A DNA stretch of 64,000 nt from positions 62,001-126,000 of the forward strand of contig NZ_PUBZ01000147.1 of the NCBI RefSeq assembly GCF_003205875.1, in the 5' to 3' direction. This document shows, piece after piece, positions 24,661 to 34,645 of this stretch (its first letter is position 1; every line of letters starts with the position of its first letter). Below the pieces are notes generated by a model that was not told the DNA's origin, did no database searches, and worked only from the letters and a program-made list of their open reading frames with translations. Origin of the DNA: Herpetosiphon llansteffanensis (GTDB taxonomy: Bacteria > Chloroflexota > Chloroflexia > Chloroflexales > Herpetosiphonaceae). The translations under genes and the position numbers were made by a program.

Positions 24661-27600
24661 ATGGCCAAATTCCCCTTCATTCGGCAAGCAGCCCTCATTG
24701 CGATGACGCTCTCATTGGGACTTCAAGGTGCGGCGCAACCAGCCCGTGCAGAAGTATTGCGTGCTCCGACTGCGACGACCAAATTCCTCGTTGAACCCAA
24801 CAGCCCAGCTAATAAATTTGTCCGCACAAATGGCACGTTAATTGCCGATTATGGTTCTTTTTCTGTTTGGCAAGTTGCCGATAGCAACGTCAACAGCCTG
24901 AACAAATTAGCTGGTGCCCAAGCCGCCGATCTGGATACGATTGGCTTGCGCGGGATTAGCTTTAATCCTTTAAAGAACGTTCCCACGGTGCAATCAAGCT
25001 TGAGCCAAAGCCCAACTGCCGACCCACAACTGTGGTTGGTGCAATTTGCGGGGCCACTCAAGGACGCTTGGTTGGATGAAATCACCAAGGCTGGGGCCGA
25101 ACGTGTCATCTACATGCCCAACAACGCCTACCTCGTTTGGGCAAACGGCCAAACCTTGGCCAAACTCGATTCGCTTAGCAAGAGCAATGTAGCGATTCAA
25201 TGGGCTGGTGCTTACCACCCAGAATATCGCTTGGCACCTGAATTGCGCCAAAAAGCCAGCAAACCCAATGCAAAGGGTCTGGTCGATGTTACGATTCAGT
25301 TCTACAACAGTGCCACGGTTGCGCAAGATGTGAACGAAGTGCTGAAAGCCAGCGCCCAAGTTTATGCAACGCCATGGCAAGTGCTCAACTTCACCACGAT
25401 TTCGGTGCAAGTGAGCGAAGACGCATTGGGGCCAATTGCCCGCCGCGCCAATGTCTACAACATTGAATCGTGGGAAGCTCCCCAAAAGATGGACGAGCGC
25501 CAAGGCCAAATTTTGGCTGGTAACGTCACCACTGCTGGTGGTAAAGTTGTGCCAAACGGCCCAGGCTACCTCGCATGGTTGCAAAGCCAAGGCGTGCCAA
25601 CCGATCCTACCCAATATCCAATTATCGATGTTGTCGATGATGGTGTTGATAATGGGACGACCTCGCCAAACCATCCTGACTTCTATGTCAATGGGGTTCG
25701 GCCTGGTAGCTCACGGATCACCGCTGTTGGCAACTGTACTGCCGACGCGACTGGTGACGGCCAAGCAGGCCACGGCAACCTCAACATCGGGGTTGTTGGT
25801 AGCTACAATAATCTGACGGGCTTCCCCTATGTTGACGAAGCAAGCTCTGGCATTGCTGGTGGCTATCGTGTTGGCTTAGGCATCTCGCCATTTGGCCGTA
25901 TGTCGAGCACCAAGATTTTCAACAATGGTGGTAGCTTTGATTTGACCAACTGTGGCGGTGGTAGCAACTACCTTGGGATTATCTCAATGGCTTATAGCCA
26001 TGGTGCTGCTATCTCATCCAACAGTTGGGGTTCAAACAGTGCTGGTGCGTATGGTGCTTCATCACAAGCCTTCGACCAAGGCACCCGTGATGCAAGCAGC
26101 ACAACCGCTGGCAACCAAGAAATGGCCCACATTGTGGCCGCTGGTAATGCTGGTTCAGGGGCTAACACGGTTGGCTCACCTGGGACTGCCAAAAACGTTA
26201 TCACCGTTGGCGCAACCGAAAACGTGCGCGATGAAGGCGTTGCTGATGGTAACAACTGTAGCGAAACGAATGCTGATAACGCCGATGATATTGCTAGCTT
26301 CTCAAGCCGTGGCCCAACCGATGATGCGCGGGTTAAGCCCGACATTATGGCTCCCGGGACGCACGTGATGGGGCCGGCCTCGCAAATTGCCACCTTTGAT
26401 GGGACTGGCGTTTGTGGCCCAGCTAGCGGCACCCACTATCCAAACGGCCAAACCTTGTATACCTGGTCGAGCGGCACTAGCCACTCAACTCCAGCGGTTG
26501 CAGGCTCGGCTTCGTTGCTCTACACCAAATACCGCACCAGCTTCGGCGGTGGCGTTGCGCCAAGCCCAGCCATGTTGAAAGCCTATTTGTTGGCTTCAAC
26601 CCGTTATCTTAACGGCACTGGCACTGGCGGCACCTTGCCATCGAACAACCAAGGTTGGGGCGATGTAAACTTGGCACCAGCCTTGGATAGCACCCCACGG
26701 ATTGTGGTTGACCAAACCCGCACCTTTGGCGCAACTGGTGAAGAATTCACCCAAATTGGCCAAATTGCTGAATCAACCAAACCTGTGCGGATTACCTTGG
26801 CTTGGACTGATGCTCCAGGTAGCACGACTGGTAACAGCTATGTCAACGACCTTGACTTAGAAGTAACCGTTGGCGGCCAAACCTACAAAGGTAACGTCTT
26901 CAACGGCGCACTTTCGACCACTGGTGGCACCGCCGACAACAAAAACAACATCGAAGGCGTGTACTTGCCAGCAGGTACGAGCGGCAGCATCCAAGTTAAA
27001 GTTATTGCCCGCAACATTGCTGGCGATGCAATTCCTGGCAATGCCGATACCACCGACCAAGACTTTGCCTTGTATGTTTACAACGGCTCAGTTGGCCCAA
27101 CCGGTACCTTGACTGGTCGCGTTGCTCAAAGCAACAACAACCCAGTTGTTGGTGCAACCGTTCGGACAAGCGGTGGCTCAAGCGCTTTGACCAACGCCAG
27201 TGGTAACTACAGCATGGTTGTGCCAGTTGGTACCTATGCAGTAACCGCTAGCTTGCAAGGTGCTTTCCAAGCTGTACCAAGCGTAACGATTACCCAAAAT
27301 GTCACCACCACCCAAAACTTCACCTTGAGCTATGGCTCAATCAGTGGAACGGTGCGTGATTCCTTTACCCCAAGTCGCCCAATTGTTGGCGCAAACGTTT
27401 CGGTGCCTGGGTATAACACCACCACCAACGCTGCTGGTCAATATACCATTCCAGTGGCAAACGTTGGCTCAACCACCGTTACGGTTAGCGCTCCTAAGTA
27501 TGTTACCCAATCACAAACTGTGACGGTAGCCGATGCAACCACCGCTACCCAAGACTTCAGCTTAGCCGCTGGTGCGGTCGCAGGGATTGTGACCAACAGC

Positions 27601-30006
27601 GCTAACGGTGCGCCGGTGGCTGACGCAACGGTGGCAATTAACAACCAATCTGTGAAGACCAAAGCTGATGGTAGCTTTGCAATTCGTTTGGAGCCAGGCA
27701 GCCATACGCTGACGGCTTCGAAGATTGGCTTTGCTGCAAATAGCGCCAACTTAACGATTACGAATGGGGTCACTTCAACCCAAAATCTGGCAATTACCCC
27801 AGCTTTTGGTTACACCCCCGCAAGCCTAACTCGTACCGTGACCTTTGGTTCAGCTCCAATCACCGATACGGTTGGTTTGACCTTGACCAATAATGGTACC
27901 CAACCATTTACCTACACTATCCGCGAACGATCCAGCACTGCGAGCGGTAAAATCTTGGTTGTCCAGCGCACCTCAACTACGTCAGCATCAGCTGCAACGA
28001 CTGCTTTGACGGCGCTTGGCTATACCTTCGAATCAATCGATAACGTTGCTTTCGAAGCTCGTAGCTTGGCCAACTTGCAAACCTTCGATGCGGTATTCTT
28101 CTTTGGCTCAACGGCTGCAACCGAGAATAACCCCAGCGAAGCGAAACTGACCCAGTATCTTAACGCTGGTGGCAAACTGTTCATTGCCGATAACGACATT
28201 GGATTCTTCACCAACGAAGGCTCGTTCTATAGCGTTATGCTCGACTCCACCTATATTGATGATGATCCAGGTGCTGCCAATCGGGCATTAACCGGTGTCA
28301 ATTTGATGGCTGGCGTGAACTCACCTTCAGCCGATCCATACCCCGACTACTACACGCCAGGTAGCTCATCAACGGTGATCTTCCGCTATGTGAATAACGC
28401 AGTTGGCGGTAGCTTCATCCAACGCAATGGCTACAAGGCTGTATACCTCGCAACCGACTTTGTTAACCTTGGGACAACTGCTGGTGGCGAAACGGTCGAG
28501 CGCCTAGTGCTTGATCGTGTCTTGCAAGCCCTGCTTGGCAACCAAGACAACCTTCCATGGTTGAAGGAAGTTCCCACATCTGGCGTGATTGCTGGTGGTG
28601 CGAGCACCAATGTTGCCATTGGCTGGCATCCAGCAGCTGTATTGCAACCAGGTACCTACACTGGCAGCTTGAGCTTGGGTTACTCATCAGTGGTTACCCA
28701 AACCTTTAGTATTCCAGTCACGATGGTTGTCAATCCTTCAGCTACGCAAGCTGGAATCACTGGTACGGTTACCGCAACTGGTAACTGCGATACCAATCCT
28801 GCTCCTGCAAATGGTGCGAAGGTCGTCATTACCTACACCAGTGGCATGACCTCAACTGTTACGACCGATGCAGCTGGGCAATATAGCTTGTTCGTACCAT
28901 CTGCTGGTACCTACACAGTTACGATTTCGAAAGCTAGCTATGTGACCCAAAGCTTCACCGTAACGGTTGCCGCCGGCGGGACTGTGACCCAAAATGCCGA
29001 ACTGCGCTTGAACGCGCCATGTTTGGCAGTGGATACCACGCCAATCAGCGAAACCGTTGGCATCAACACCATCACCACCCAAACCCTCACCTTGGAAAAC
29101 CATGGTGCTGCACCTTTGACGTGGACGATTGGTGAATTGGCTGCTAATGGCCGCCCAGCCCCAACCAGTGGCAATGGCGAAGTCGCAACCCGCAAGCCAG
29201 TGCCAGCAAGCAATCGCTTGAATGGCAACAAGCAAACTGCTCCAGCCGCTGAAGTGGTACAAGACGGTAGCTTGGAAGCCACCGAGTCCGATGGCAGCAA
29301 TCCATTCTGGACACAAACCTCAACCAACTTCCAAGATGTGGTTATGTGTACAGCAGACTGCGATCAAAATTCAAGCTCGGACGTTCCACATACTGGCGAA
29401 TTCTATGCTTGGTTCGGCGGCATCAACGCAACCGTGCCAACCGAGGAAGCGTCACTTGAGCAAACCTTCACCGCTTCAAGCGATAGCGAAGGCACGCTCT
29501 CGTTCTGGATGTTTATCACGGCTACTACCAACCGACCAAACGACTATATGCGTTTCTTGATCGATGGTAACGAAGTCTATCGCGTAACCAATCCACAACG
29601 AGTCAACTTCCCAACCTACACTTTGGTTGAAGTGCCAATTGATTCAGCAGACTTTGATGCTGGGACAACCCACACCTTGCGGGTTGAAGCAGTTATTCAA
29701 GCTGGTGGCAATAGCAACTTTTTCCTCGACGATATTTCGCTCGATTTGGGTGTTGCTTGTTCGCCAGACGCAGCTTCATGGGTTCGCGCAGTGCCAAATA
29801 GCGGCACGATCGCAGCCGATGGTGTGGCCAATGTGGCACTTGAATTCAACACCAATGGCTTGGCCGCTGGTCTCCACACGGTCAACCTGTGTGTTCAATC
29901 GAACGACCCAACCAATCCAACCGTTCAAATTCCAGTAACGATCAACGTGACTGAGAATGTTGATCCAACCCGCAAGGTCTACTTGCCTTGGGTCAACAAG
30001 AACTAA
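24661..30006 (+). CDS. Secreted multidomain subtilisin-like serine protease (S8)
   Basis: The 1,781-residue product has a signal peptide (ALIAMTLSLGLQGAAQPARA) and a propeptide-like region of about 260 residues. In the S8 catalytic domain D326 is in IIDVVDDGVD, H371 in GHGNLNIG, the oxyanion Asn in AAGNAGSG and S607 in GTSHSTPAVAG. A P-domain-like part follows (LAWTDAPGSTTG). Three carboxypeptidase-regulatory-like beta repeats start GTLTGRVAQ, SISGTVRDS and GAVAGIVTN. After a domain beginning GKILVVQRTS comes a fourth such repeat (GITGTVTATG). Near the C-terminus is a jelly-roll-like region (ATNRPNDYMRFLIDGNEVYR). It ends VYLPWVNKN, a tail type I associate with exported Chloroflexi proteins. 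The ATG at 24661 has GGAGG upstream. It probably serves extracellular protein degradation in a predatory or scavenging lifestyle. Confidence 0.93.
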   Translation: MAKFPFIRQAALIAMTLSLGLQGAAQPARAEVLRAPTATTKFLVEPNSPANKFVRTNGTLIADYGSFSVWQVADSNVNSLNKLAGAQAADLDTIGLRGISFNPLKNVPTVQSSLSQSPTADPQLWLVQFAGPLKDAWLDEITKAGAERVIYMPNNAYLVWANGQTLAKLDSLSKSNVAIQWAGAYHPEYRLAPELRQKASKPNAKGLVDVTIQFYNSATVAQDVNEVLKASAQVYATPWQVLNFTTISVQVSEDALGPIARRANVYNIESWEAPQKMDERQGQILAGNVTTAGGKVVPNGPGYLAWLQSQGVPTDPTQYPIIDVVDDGVDNGTTSPNHPDFYVNGVRPGSSRITAVGNCTADATGDGQAGHGNLNIGVVGSYNNLTGFPYVDEASSGIAGGYRVGLGISPFGRMSSTKIFNNGGSFDLTNCGGGSNYLGIISMAYSHGAAISSNSWGSNSAGAYGASSQAFDQGTRDASSTTAGNQEMAHIVAAGNAGSGANTVGSPGTAKNVITVGATENVRDEGVADGNNCSETNADNADDIASFSSRGPTDDARVKPDIMAPGTHVMGPASQIATFDGTGVCGPASGTHYPNGQTLYTWSSGTSHSTPAVAGSASLLYTKYRTSFGGGVAPSPAMLKAYLLASTRYLNGTGTGGTLPSNNQGWGDVNLAPALDSTPRIVVDQTRTFGATGEEFTQIGQIAESTKPVRITLAWTDAPGSTTGNSYVNDLDLEVTVGGQTYKGNVFNGALSTTGGTADNKNNIEGVYLPAGTSGSIQVKVIARNIAGDAIPGNADTTDQDFALYVYNGSVGPTGTLTGRVAQSNNNPVVGATVRTSGGSSALTNASGNYSMVVPVGTYAVTASLQGAFQAVPSVTITQNVTTTQNFTLSYGSISGTVRDSFTPSRPIVGANVSVPGYNTTTNAAGQYTIPVANVGSTTVTVSAPKYVTQSQTVTVADATTATQDFSLAAGAVAGIVTNSANGAPVADATVAINNQSVKTKADGSFAIRLEPGSHTLTASKIGFAANSANLTITNGVTSTQNLAITPAFGYTPASLTRTVTFGSAPITDTVGLTLTNNGTQPFTYTIRERSSTASGKILVVQRTSTTSASAATTALTALGYTFESIDNVAFEARSLANLQTFDAVFFFGSTAATENNPSEAKLTQYLNAGGKLFIADNDIGFFTNEGSFYSVMLDSTYIDDDPGAANRALTGVNLMAGVNSPSADPYPDYYTPGSSSTVIFRYVNNAVGGSFIQRNGYKAVYLATDFVNLGTTAGGETVERLVLDRVLQALLGNQDNLPWLKEVPTSGVIAGGASTNVAIGWHPAAVLQPGTYTGSLSLGYSSVVTQTFSIPVTMVVNPSATQAGITGTVTATGNCDTNPAPANGAKVVITYTSGMTSTVTTDAAGQYSLFVPSAGTYTVTISKASYVTQSFTVTVAAGGTVTQNAELRLNAPCLAVDTTPISETVGINTITTQTLTLENHGAAPLTWTIGELAANGRPAPTSGNGEVATRKPVPASNRLNGNKQTAPAAEVVQDGSLEATESDGSNPFWTQTSTNFQDVVMCTADCDQNSSSDVPHTGEFYAWFGGINATVPTEEASLEQTFTASSDSEGTLSFWMFITATTNRPNDYMRFLIDGNEVYRVTNPQRVNFPTYTLVEVPIDSADFDAGTTHTLRVEAVIQAGGNSNFFLDDISLDLGVACSPDAASWVRAVPNSGTIAADGVANVALEFNTNGLAAGLHTVNLCVQSNDPTNPTVQIPVTINVTENVDPTRKVYLPWVNKN

Positions 30007-30063
30007 ATATCCTTGACCGCTACTGGGCTTGCTCAGTAGCCGCCAACGGCTTTGGTTAAACGC

Positions 30064-30098
30064 AAAGGCCGCCTTGGAGCACTTCCAAGGCGGCCTTT
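30064..30098. terminator. Bidirectional terminator
   Basis: AAAGGCCGCCTTGGA pairs perfectly with TCCAAGGCGGCCTTT around GCACT. It lies between the convergent protease and RNase J genes. Confidence 0.9.
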
Positions 30099-30111
30099 CG
30101 TTGCTTGTGGT

Positions 30112-31821
30112 TTAGACTTCCATTACCACTGGAATAACCATGGGGCGGCGGCGGGTGCGCTCGTAGAGATACCGCCCAACCACTTCTTTGATTTTGCGCG
30201 CTGCTGGCGATGAAACTGCTGGCGAGTTGCCCTCGGCGGTTTCTTCACCATCGCTGAAGGCCCGCGCTGGCACAACGTAGCTTTCGCTAAATGAAGCCCG
30301 CACTGCTTCCTTGGCTCCCTCGATCAAATCGGTTGAGTCGCGGGTCGATACAAAGCCACGGCTGACAATATCTGGCCCGGCAACCAAATTGCCAGTTTGC
30401 AATTCTACTGAAACGACGACCATCAAAATGCCATCTTTGGCCAACATTTGGCGGTCGCGAACCACAGCACCACCAATATCGCCGACTGAAACGCCATCAA
30501 CAAAGACATGCCCAACTGGCGCACGGCTAACCAGTTTGCCATAGTTTTGGCTGAATTCCATAATCGAGCCACCCTCGGCAATCAGCACATTGTCGCCATT
30601 AAAGCCCATGCCCTCGGCCAATTGCTTGTAACGGGCAAGGTGGCGATAATCGCCGTGGAAGGGAATGACATATTGAGGCTGGACCAAGTTGAGCAACATT
30701 TTCAGCTCTTCTTGGGCCGCGTGCCCTGAAACGTGCACTGGCAAATCCGAGCCATAAATCACATTCGCGCCAAGTTTATACAAGTTGTCGATCACTTTGT
30801 AGACCGAAACTTCGTTGCCTGGAATTGGTGAGGCCGAAATGACCACCGTATCGCCACGCTGAATTGAAATTTGGCGATGATCGCGGTTGGCCATGCGCGA
30901 AAGCGCCGCCATTGGTTCGCCTTGGCTGCCAGTACAAACAATGGCAATTTGGTCGTCGGGCAGGTTTTTCATATCGCCTGGCCGAATTAACATGCCATCA
31001 GGCACTTCCAAATAGCCCAATTCACGGGCAATCGTGGTGTTATTTTCCATCGAGCGGCCAACGGGCACAACCTTGCGGCCATAATCAATCGCTGCATTGA
31101 TCGCCATTTGCACCCGCGAAATGTTCGAGGCAAAGGTTGCCATAATCACCCGCCCAGGTGCGGTGGCAAAAATTTGATCAAAGGCATCGCCAACCACGCG
31201 CTCCGATGGCGTATAGCCCTTCGATTCCACCCGCACACAGTCGGTCACCAAAACGATGGGGTTGCGGCGGCCAAAATCGACCAAACGATCGATTTCGGTT
31301 GGCCAGTTATCAACCGGCGTGTGGTCAAGCTTCCAGTCGGTGATATACAAGGCCAAGCCTGCTGGCGAGGTCAAGCCAAAGCCGACCGAATCGGGAATCG
31401 AGTGGGCAATGTGGAATGGCTCAATCGTGAAGCAGCCAAGCTGGAATTTATCGCCTGGGGCAATCGTTTTGGTCGAAACTTTATCGGTCAAGCGATGTTC
31501 TTTGAGTTTATTCGAGAGCAAACCTAAGGTCAAGGTTGTGCCATAGACCGTGGGAAAGCCCAAATCGCCAATTAACCAAGGCACGGCCCCAATGTGGTCT
31601 TCGTGGCCGTGGGTGAGCAAAATGCCGCGAATATTGGCAACTTTATCGCGCAGGTAGGTGATGTCGGGCAACACCAAATCAACGCCCATCATCTCGCTTT
31701 CGGGAAACATCACGCCCATATCGCAGATGATAATATCTTCTTCATACTCAAAAACCCACATGTTGCGGCCAACTTCCGATGCGCCCCCAAGTGGGATAAC
31801 CCGTAATTTGTTTTTAGTCAT
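30112..31821 (-). CDS. rnj: Ribonuclease J
   Basis: This metallo-beta-lactamase/beta-CASP endo- and 5'-3' exoribonuclease works in mRNA decay and rRNA maturation. The product has 569 residues, close to the family's usual 555. The metal motif HGHEDH is at 71-76. GSQGEPMAALSRM is the beta-CASP signature, followed by PIPGNE and VHVSGHAAQEEL. The C-terminal part (VVGRYLYERTRRRPMVIPVV) is the oligomerisation domain. I chose the ATG at 31821 (MTKNKLRVIPLGG). A GTG five codons upstream is possible; neither has a clear ribosome site. Confidence 0.96.
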   Translation of the reverse strand: MTKNKLRVIPLGGASEVGRNMWVFEYEEDIIICDMGVMFPESEMMGVDLVLPDITYLRDKVANIRGILLTHGHEDHIGAVPWLIGDLGFPTVYGTTLTLGLLSNKLKEHRLTDKVSTKTIAPGDKFQLGCFTIEPFHIAHSIPDSVGFGLTSPAGLALYITDWKLDHTPVDNWPTEIDRLVDFGRRNPIVLVTDCVRVESKGYTPSERVVGDAFDQIFATAPGRVIMATFASNISRVQMAINAAIDYGRKVVPVGRSMENNTTIARELGYLEVPDGMLIRPGDMKNLPDDQIAIVCTGSQGEPMAALSRMANRDHRQISIQRGDTVVISASPIPGNEVSVYKVIDNLYKLGANVIYGSDLPVHVSGHAAQEELKMLLNLVQPQYVIPFHGDYRHLARYKQLAEGMGFNGDNVLIAEGGSIMEFSQNYGKLVSRAPVGHVFVDGVSVGDIGGAVVRDRQMLAKDGILMVVVSVELQTGNLVAGPDIVSRGFVSTRDSTDLIEGAKEAVRASFSESYVVPARAFSDGEETAEGNSPAVSSPAARKIKEVVGRYLYERTRRRPMVIPVVMEV

Positions 31822-31836
31822 ACGAATACAAACCAC

Positions 31837-31991
31837 AGTGCAAGCAGGCTCGCACTGTCGTCATGGCTCCTTTCATGGATAATCTCAACCCCATTGGCTG
31901 AGATAGTTGTTAAATAAAGCTTCTTGGTCGTACCACTCCACATAACGATGGGTAGCAGTTCTTCAGATCACAGCGTAGGCCAGCTGGCCTA
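31837..31991. other. Spacer with a 16-base perfect palindrome
   Basis: TAGGCCAGCTGGCCTA at 31976-31991 overlaps the stop codon of the next minus-strand gene and could form its 3' hairpin. Nothing else is seen in the spacer. Confidence 0.4.
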
Positions 31992-32510
31992 AACTGCATT
32001 ATTGGGCCAATGCTGCTTGATCTGGCTTAACAAGCTGGTTAATTGGCCAGATGTGGCATACAAGGGCACTTTATTGCAATAATGGCGATAAAACCAGCGC
32101 CGATACCATGGCGCTTTGCCGAATGCATTTGTCATCAGTACATCGATGCGTTGCACATAATCGTCGTAGCTATAGGCTGGCCGCAACTGCTCAACTGCCT
32201 GCCACGGATAAAATTGTAGCAAGCCAATTGTGCGAATCGTCAAGCCATCAGCTGCAAATTGATAACTCGTTTGCCATTCCAAGAGCAATTGCCACAGCAT
32301 GCGCGGCAAGGTCAAACCCAGACTCAGCAAGAGAAAGGCGGTCGTTTTTTGGCCAGCAGTCCATATTGGGGCTTGCTGTTGCCATGAATGAAACAAAGCA
32401 GTTAATTCTAAGCCCAACAGATTAAACAGCAACCACCATGTGGCGATTAATAAGCCAGTGTTCAGCAAACCCAGTACAATTAATGATCTGCGTTGCCGAA
32501 AAAAGCTCAT
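31989..32510 (-). CDS. Hypothetical membrane protein with PH-like C-terminal half
   Basis: The 173-residue product has two N-terminal membrane helices (SLIVLGLLNTGLLIATWWLL and TAFLLLSLGLTLPRMLW). A soluble half follows (ADGLTIRTIGLLQFYPWQAV) that has the feel of a bacterial PH-like domain: short beta strands, then IDVLMTNAFGKAPWYRRW. I cannot name a family. It lies between rnj and the UDG gene on the same strand, with short spacers and no visible terminator other than the palindrome at its end. Confidence 0.6.
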   Translation of the reverse strand: MSFFRQRRSLIVLGLLNTGLLIATWWLLFNLLGLELTALFHSWQQQAPIWTAGQKTTAFLLLSLGLTLPRMLWQLLLEWQTSYQFAADGLTIRTIGLLQFYPWQAVEQLRPAYSYDDYVQRIDVLMTNAFGKAPWYRRWFYRHYCNKVPLYATSGQLTSLLSQIKQHWPNNAV

Positions 32511-32569
32511 GCATAATCCTATTCGCTAAATCAACCAATCGGATGTTCTGTGGTTTCGGCACTGAGACC

Positions 32570-33232
32570 TTAAAACATTGATGTTTGGTGTGGTGGCGAT
32601 GTTGACTGGTCGATTTCAGGCTCGCTTGGTTGGCTTGCTTCTTCGTGCAAGCGCTGGTTGAGCCGCGCAATCAGCCGTGGAACCAGCCGCATATCGGCGA
32701 TTGCATCGGGCATGGCGTTCATGTTGCGCAGCACATAGGCTGGGTGAAACAAGGGTAGAAATACCGTTTGACCAACCCGTTTCACGCCCCGAATGCCATG
32801 AATTTTGGTAATTTTGCCACCAGGGAAAAATTTGTTCATCGAATGCCGCCCAAGTGTCGCAATCAACTTGGGAGCCAAGGCCGCAATTTGACGATCGAGA
32901 AAATGGGCACAAGCAGCAATTTCGCTTGGCTCAGGGTCGCGGTTGCCAGGTGGCCGACATTTGACCACATTGGCAATAAACACTTGTTCACGGACGAGGC
33001 CAATTTCGGCCAACCATTGTTCGAGTAAATCGCCCGAAGGCCCAACGAAAGGCCGACCAAGCGCATCTTCACGTTGGCCAGGCCCCTCACCAATTAACAA
33101 AATTTCGGCATCGGCTGGGCCTTCGCCCGGCACTGCATTGATTCGGGTGCGACAAAGTGGGCAAGCAGTGCAGTGGGCGACTTCTTCAGCAATTCGTGCC
33201 AAGGTTGCTGCTGCATCGGTCATACGCGCCAT
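32570..33232 (-). CDS. Family 4 uracil-DNA glycosylase (Fe-S)
   Basis: This enzyme removes uracil from DNA; the product has 220 residues. The [4Fe-4S] ligands fit C21, C24, C92 and C108. The active-site motif GEGPGQREDALGRPFVGPSG starts at about 48. LGRHSMNKFFPGG and the C-terminal LFHPAYVLRN motif complete the family pattern. The ATG at 33232 gives MARMTDAAATL, and the next Met three codons later is a possible alternative start. It is downstream of plsY with a 75-base gap, and a shared transcript is possible. Confidence 0.95.
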   Translation of the reverse strand: MARMTDAAATLARIAEEVAHCTACPLCRTRINAVPGEGPADAEILLIGEGPGQREDALGRPFVGPSGDLLEQWLAEIGLVREQVFIANVVKCRPPGNRDPEPSEIAACAHFLDRQIAALAPKLIATLGRHSMNKFFPGGKITKIHGIRGVKRVGQTVFLPLFHPAYVLRNMNAMPDAIADMRLVPRLIARLNQRLHEEASQPSEPEIDQSTSPPHQTSMF

Positions 33233-33307
33233 TAAACCCAGAGTTGCTGATACAAATCATGTCTTTTGGTATTGTACACGAATTTAAGCTTGTCTGATTC
33301 TGGATAG

Positions 33308-33922
33308 CTATTTGACGCTCACGCGCTGGCCAAATTTGCTTTCGGTGCCGTTGCGTAGGCGGGTAATATTATCGCGGTGCGAAACCACCACCGCCAACGC
33401 GATCAAGCCGCAGTAGGTAACAATGGCGATGTGGCTTTGATCGAGTGCAAAAAACACCCCAGCCGTAATCGCTGCCGCAATACTGGCCAAAATTGAGGCT
33501 AGCGATACATAGCGCGTCAGCCAAACAACAACCCACCAAACCAAGGCTGCTGCCAAAAAGCCCCAAGGAAAGAGGCCTAAAACACCGCCCAAGCCTGTGG
33601 CTACGCCGCGTCCGCCATGAAAGCCTGCAAAAATTGGGTAGATATGGCCAATGACGGCAATTGTTGCTGCCAGCGCCATGGCCCAAGCATTATCGGGCAA
33701 CAGCCAACGAGCGACCCAAATTGCCGCGATGCCTTTGAGCGCATCGAGCACAAAGACCAACCCGCCATAGCGCGGCCCCATCGTGCGCAGCACATTGGTT
33801 GCACCGGTACGCTTGGAGCCAAACGAGCGAACATCAATCCCACCAACCATGCGTCCAATCAGCAATCCAAAAGGAATTGACCCAAGCAAATAACTGATCA
33901 CAGCAATCAGCAGGTAATTCAC
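33308..33922 (-). CDS. plsY: Glycerol-3-phosphate acyltransferase PlsY
   Basis: This enzyme transfers acyl from acyl-phosphate to glycerol-3-phosphate, the first step of phospholipid synthesis, in the membrane. The 204-residue, five-helix protein carries the family motifs GSIPFGLLIGR, KRTGATNVLRTMG and FHGGRGVATGLGG. The start is GTG at 33922, with GGAGG upstream. It follows pgsA by nine bases on the same strand, so the two phospholipid genes form an operon. Confidence 0.96.
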   Translation of the reverse strand: MNYLLIAVISYLLGSIPFGLLIGRMVGGIDVRSFGSKRTGATNVLRTMGPRYGGLVFVLDALKGIAAIWVARWLLPDNAWAMALAATIAVIGHIYPIFAGFHGGRGVATGLGGVLGLFPWGFLAAALVWWVVVWLTRYVSLASILASIAAAITAGVFFALDQSHIAIVTYCGLIALAVVVSHRDNITRLRNGTESKFGQRVSVK

Positions 33923-33931
33923 GCAGCCTCC

Positions 33932-34642
33932 TTAGTCTTGGTTTTGGCGTGGTGGTTGGCGGAAAATTTCGCGAGCAGCCCAGATATATTCAACGCCCGA
34001 CATGATGGTGAGCAACACAGCCAGCCACAAGACAATTGACGATAAATGGCTGAGCCAGGTTAAGCCGCCACCAAGATCAATTGCATTAAACCAGCCAGCG
34101 CGGTCGAGATTGGCTCGAACCATAATCCAGCCAAGCGCTAGGATTGTGACAATCATTTTGAGCTTGCCCCAGCGCCCAGATGGAATAACCACGCCTTCTG
34201 CTGCTGCCAGTGAGCGCAAACCAGTAACCACAAATTCGCGCACCAAAATAATAATCGCTGCCCAAGGCGCGAGCAGATTAGTTGCTACCAAACAGATCAG
34301 AATTCCGGCAGTGTAAATTTTATCGGCAGTGAGATCAAGGAAGATGCCTAAATTGCTGACCCAGCCATATTTGCGGGCCAATTGACCATCAAGCAAATCG
34401 GTGATCGCCACGACTGCATAAAACCAAAACGCCCAGAAATAGCTGACGGCAGTGTCGTTAAGCAACAACATCAACAACGGAATCGTTGCGATGATGCGAA
34501 TCGAACTTAAGATATTGGCCCAATTCCATGGGTTCACCCAAGGCTTGCGCCCGGCCCGCTCCTTCCTCCGAAGCAGCGGGGGGCGTTTACTGCGTTGAAA
34601 ACGCGGAGCCGGTGATTGCCCTGATGAAGGTGCATTACTCAT
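33932..34642 (-). CDS. pgsA: CDP-diacylglycerol--glycerol-3-phosphate 3-phosphatidyltransferase
   Basis: This enzyme makes phosphatidylglycerophosphate, the precursor of phosphatidylglycerol. The product has 236 residues. A basic, likely disordered N-terminus of about 40 residues (RSKRPPLLRRKERAGRKPW) precedes the CDP-alcohol phosphotransferase fold. The signature D-G-x2-A-R-x8-G-x3-D-x3-D is present as LLDGQLARKYGWVSNLGIFLD followed by LTAD. About five membrane helices are seen. It starts three bases after the transaldolase stop and is followed nine bases later by plsY. Confidence 0.94.
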   Translation of the reverse strand: MSNAPSSGQSPAPRFQRSKRPPLLRRKERAGRKPWVNPWNWANILSSIRIIATIPLLMLLLNDTAVSYFWAFWFYAVVAITDLLDGQLARKYGWVSNLGIFLDLTADKIYTAGILICLVATNLLAPWAAIIILVREFVVTGLRSLAAAEGVVIPSGRWGKLKMIVTILALGWIMVRANLDRAGWFNAIDLGGGLTWLSHLSSIVLWLAVLLTIMSGVEYIWAAREIFRQPPRQNQD

Positions 34643-34645
34643 TGA

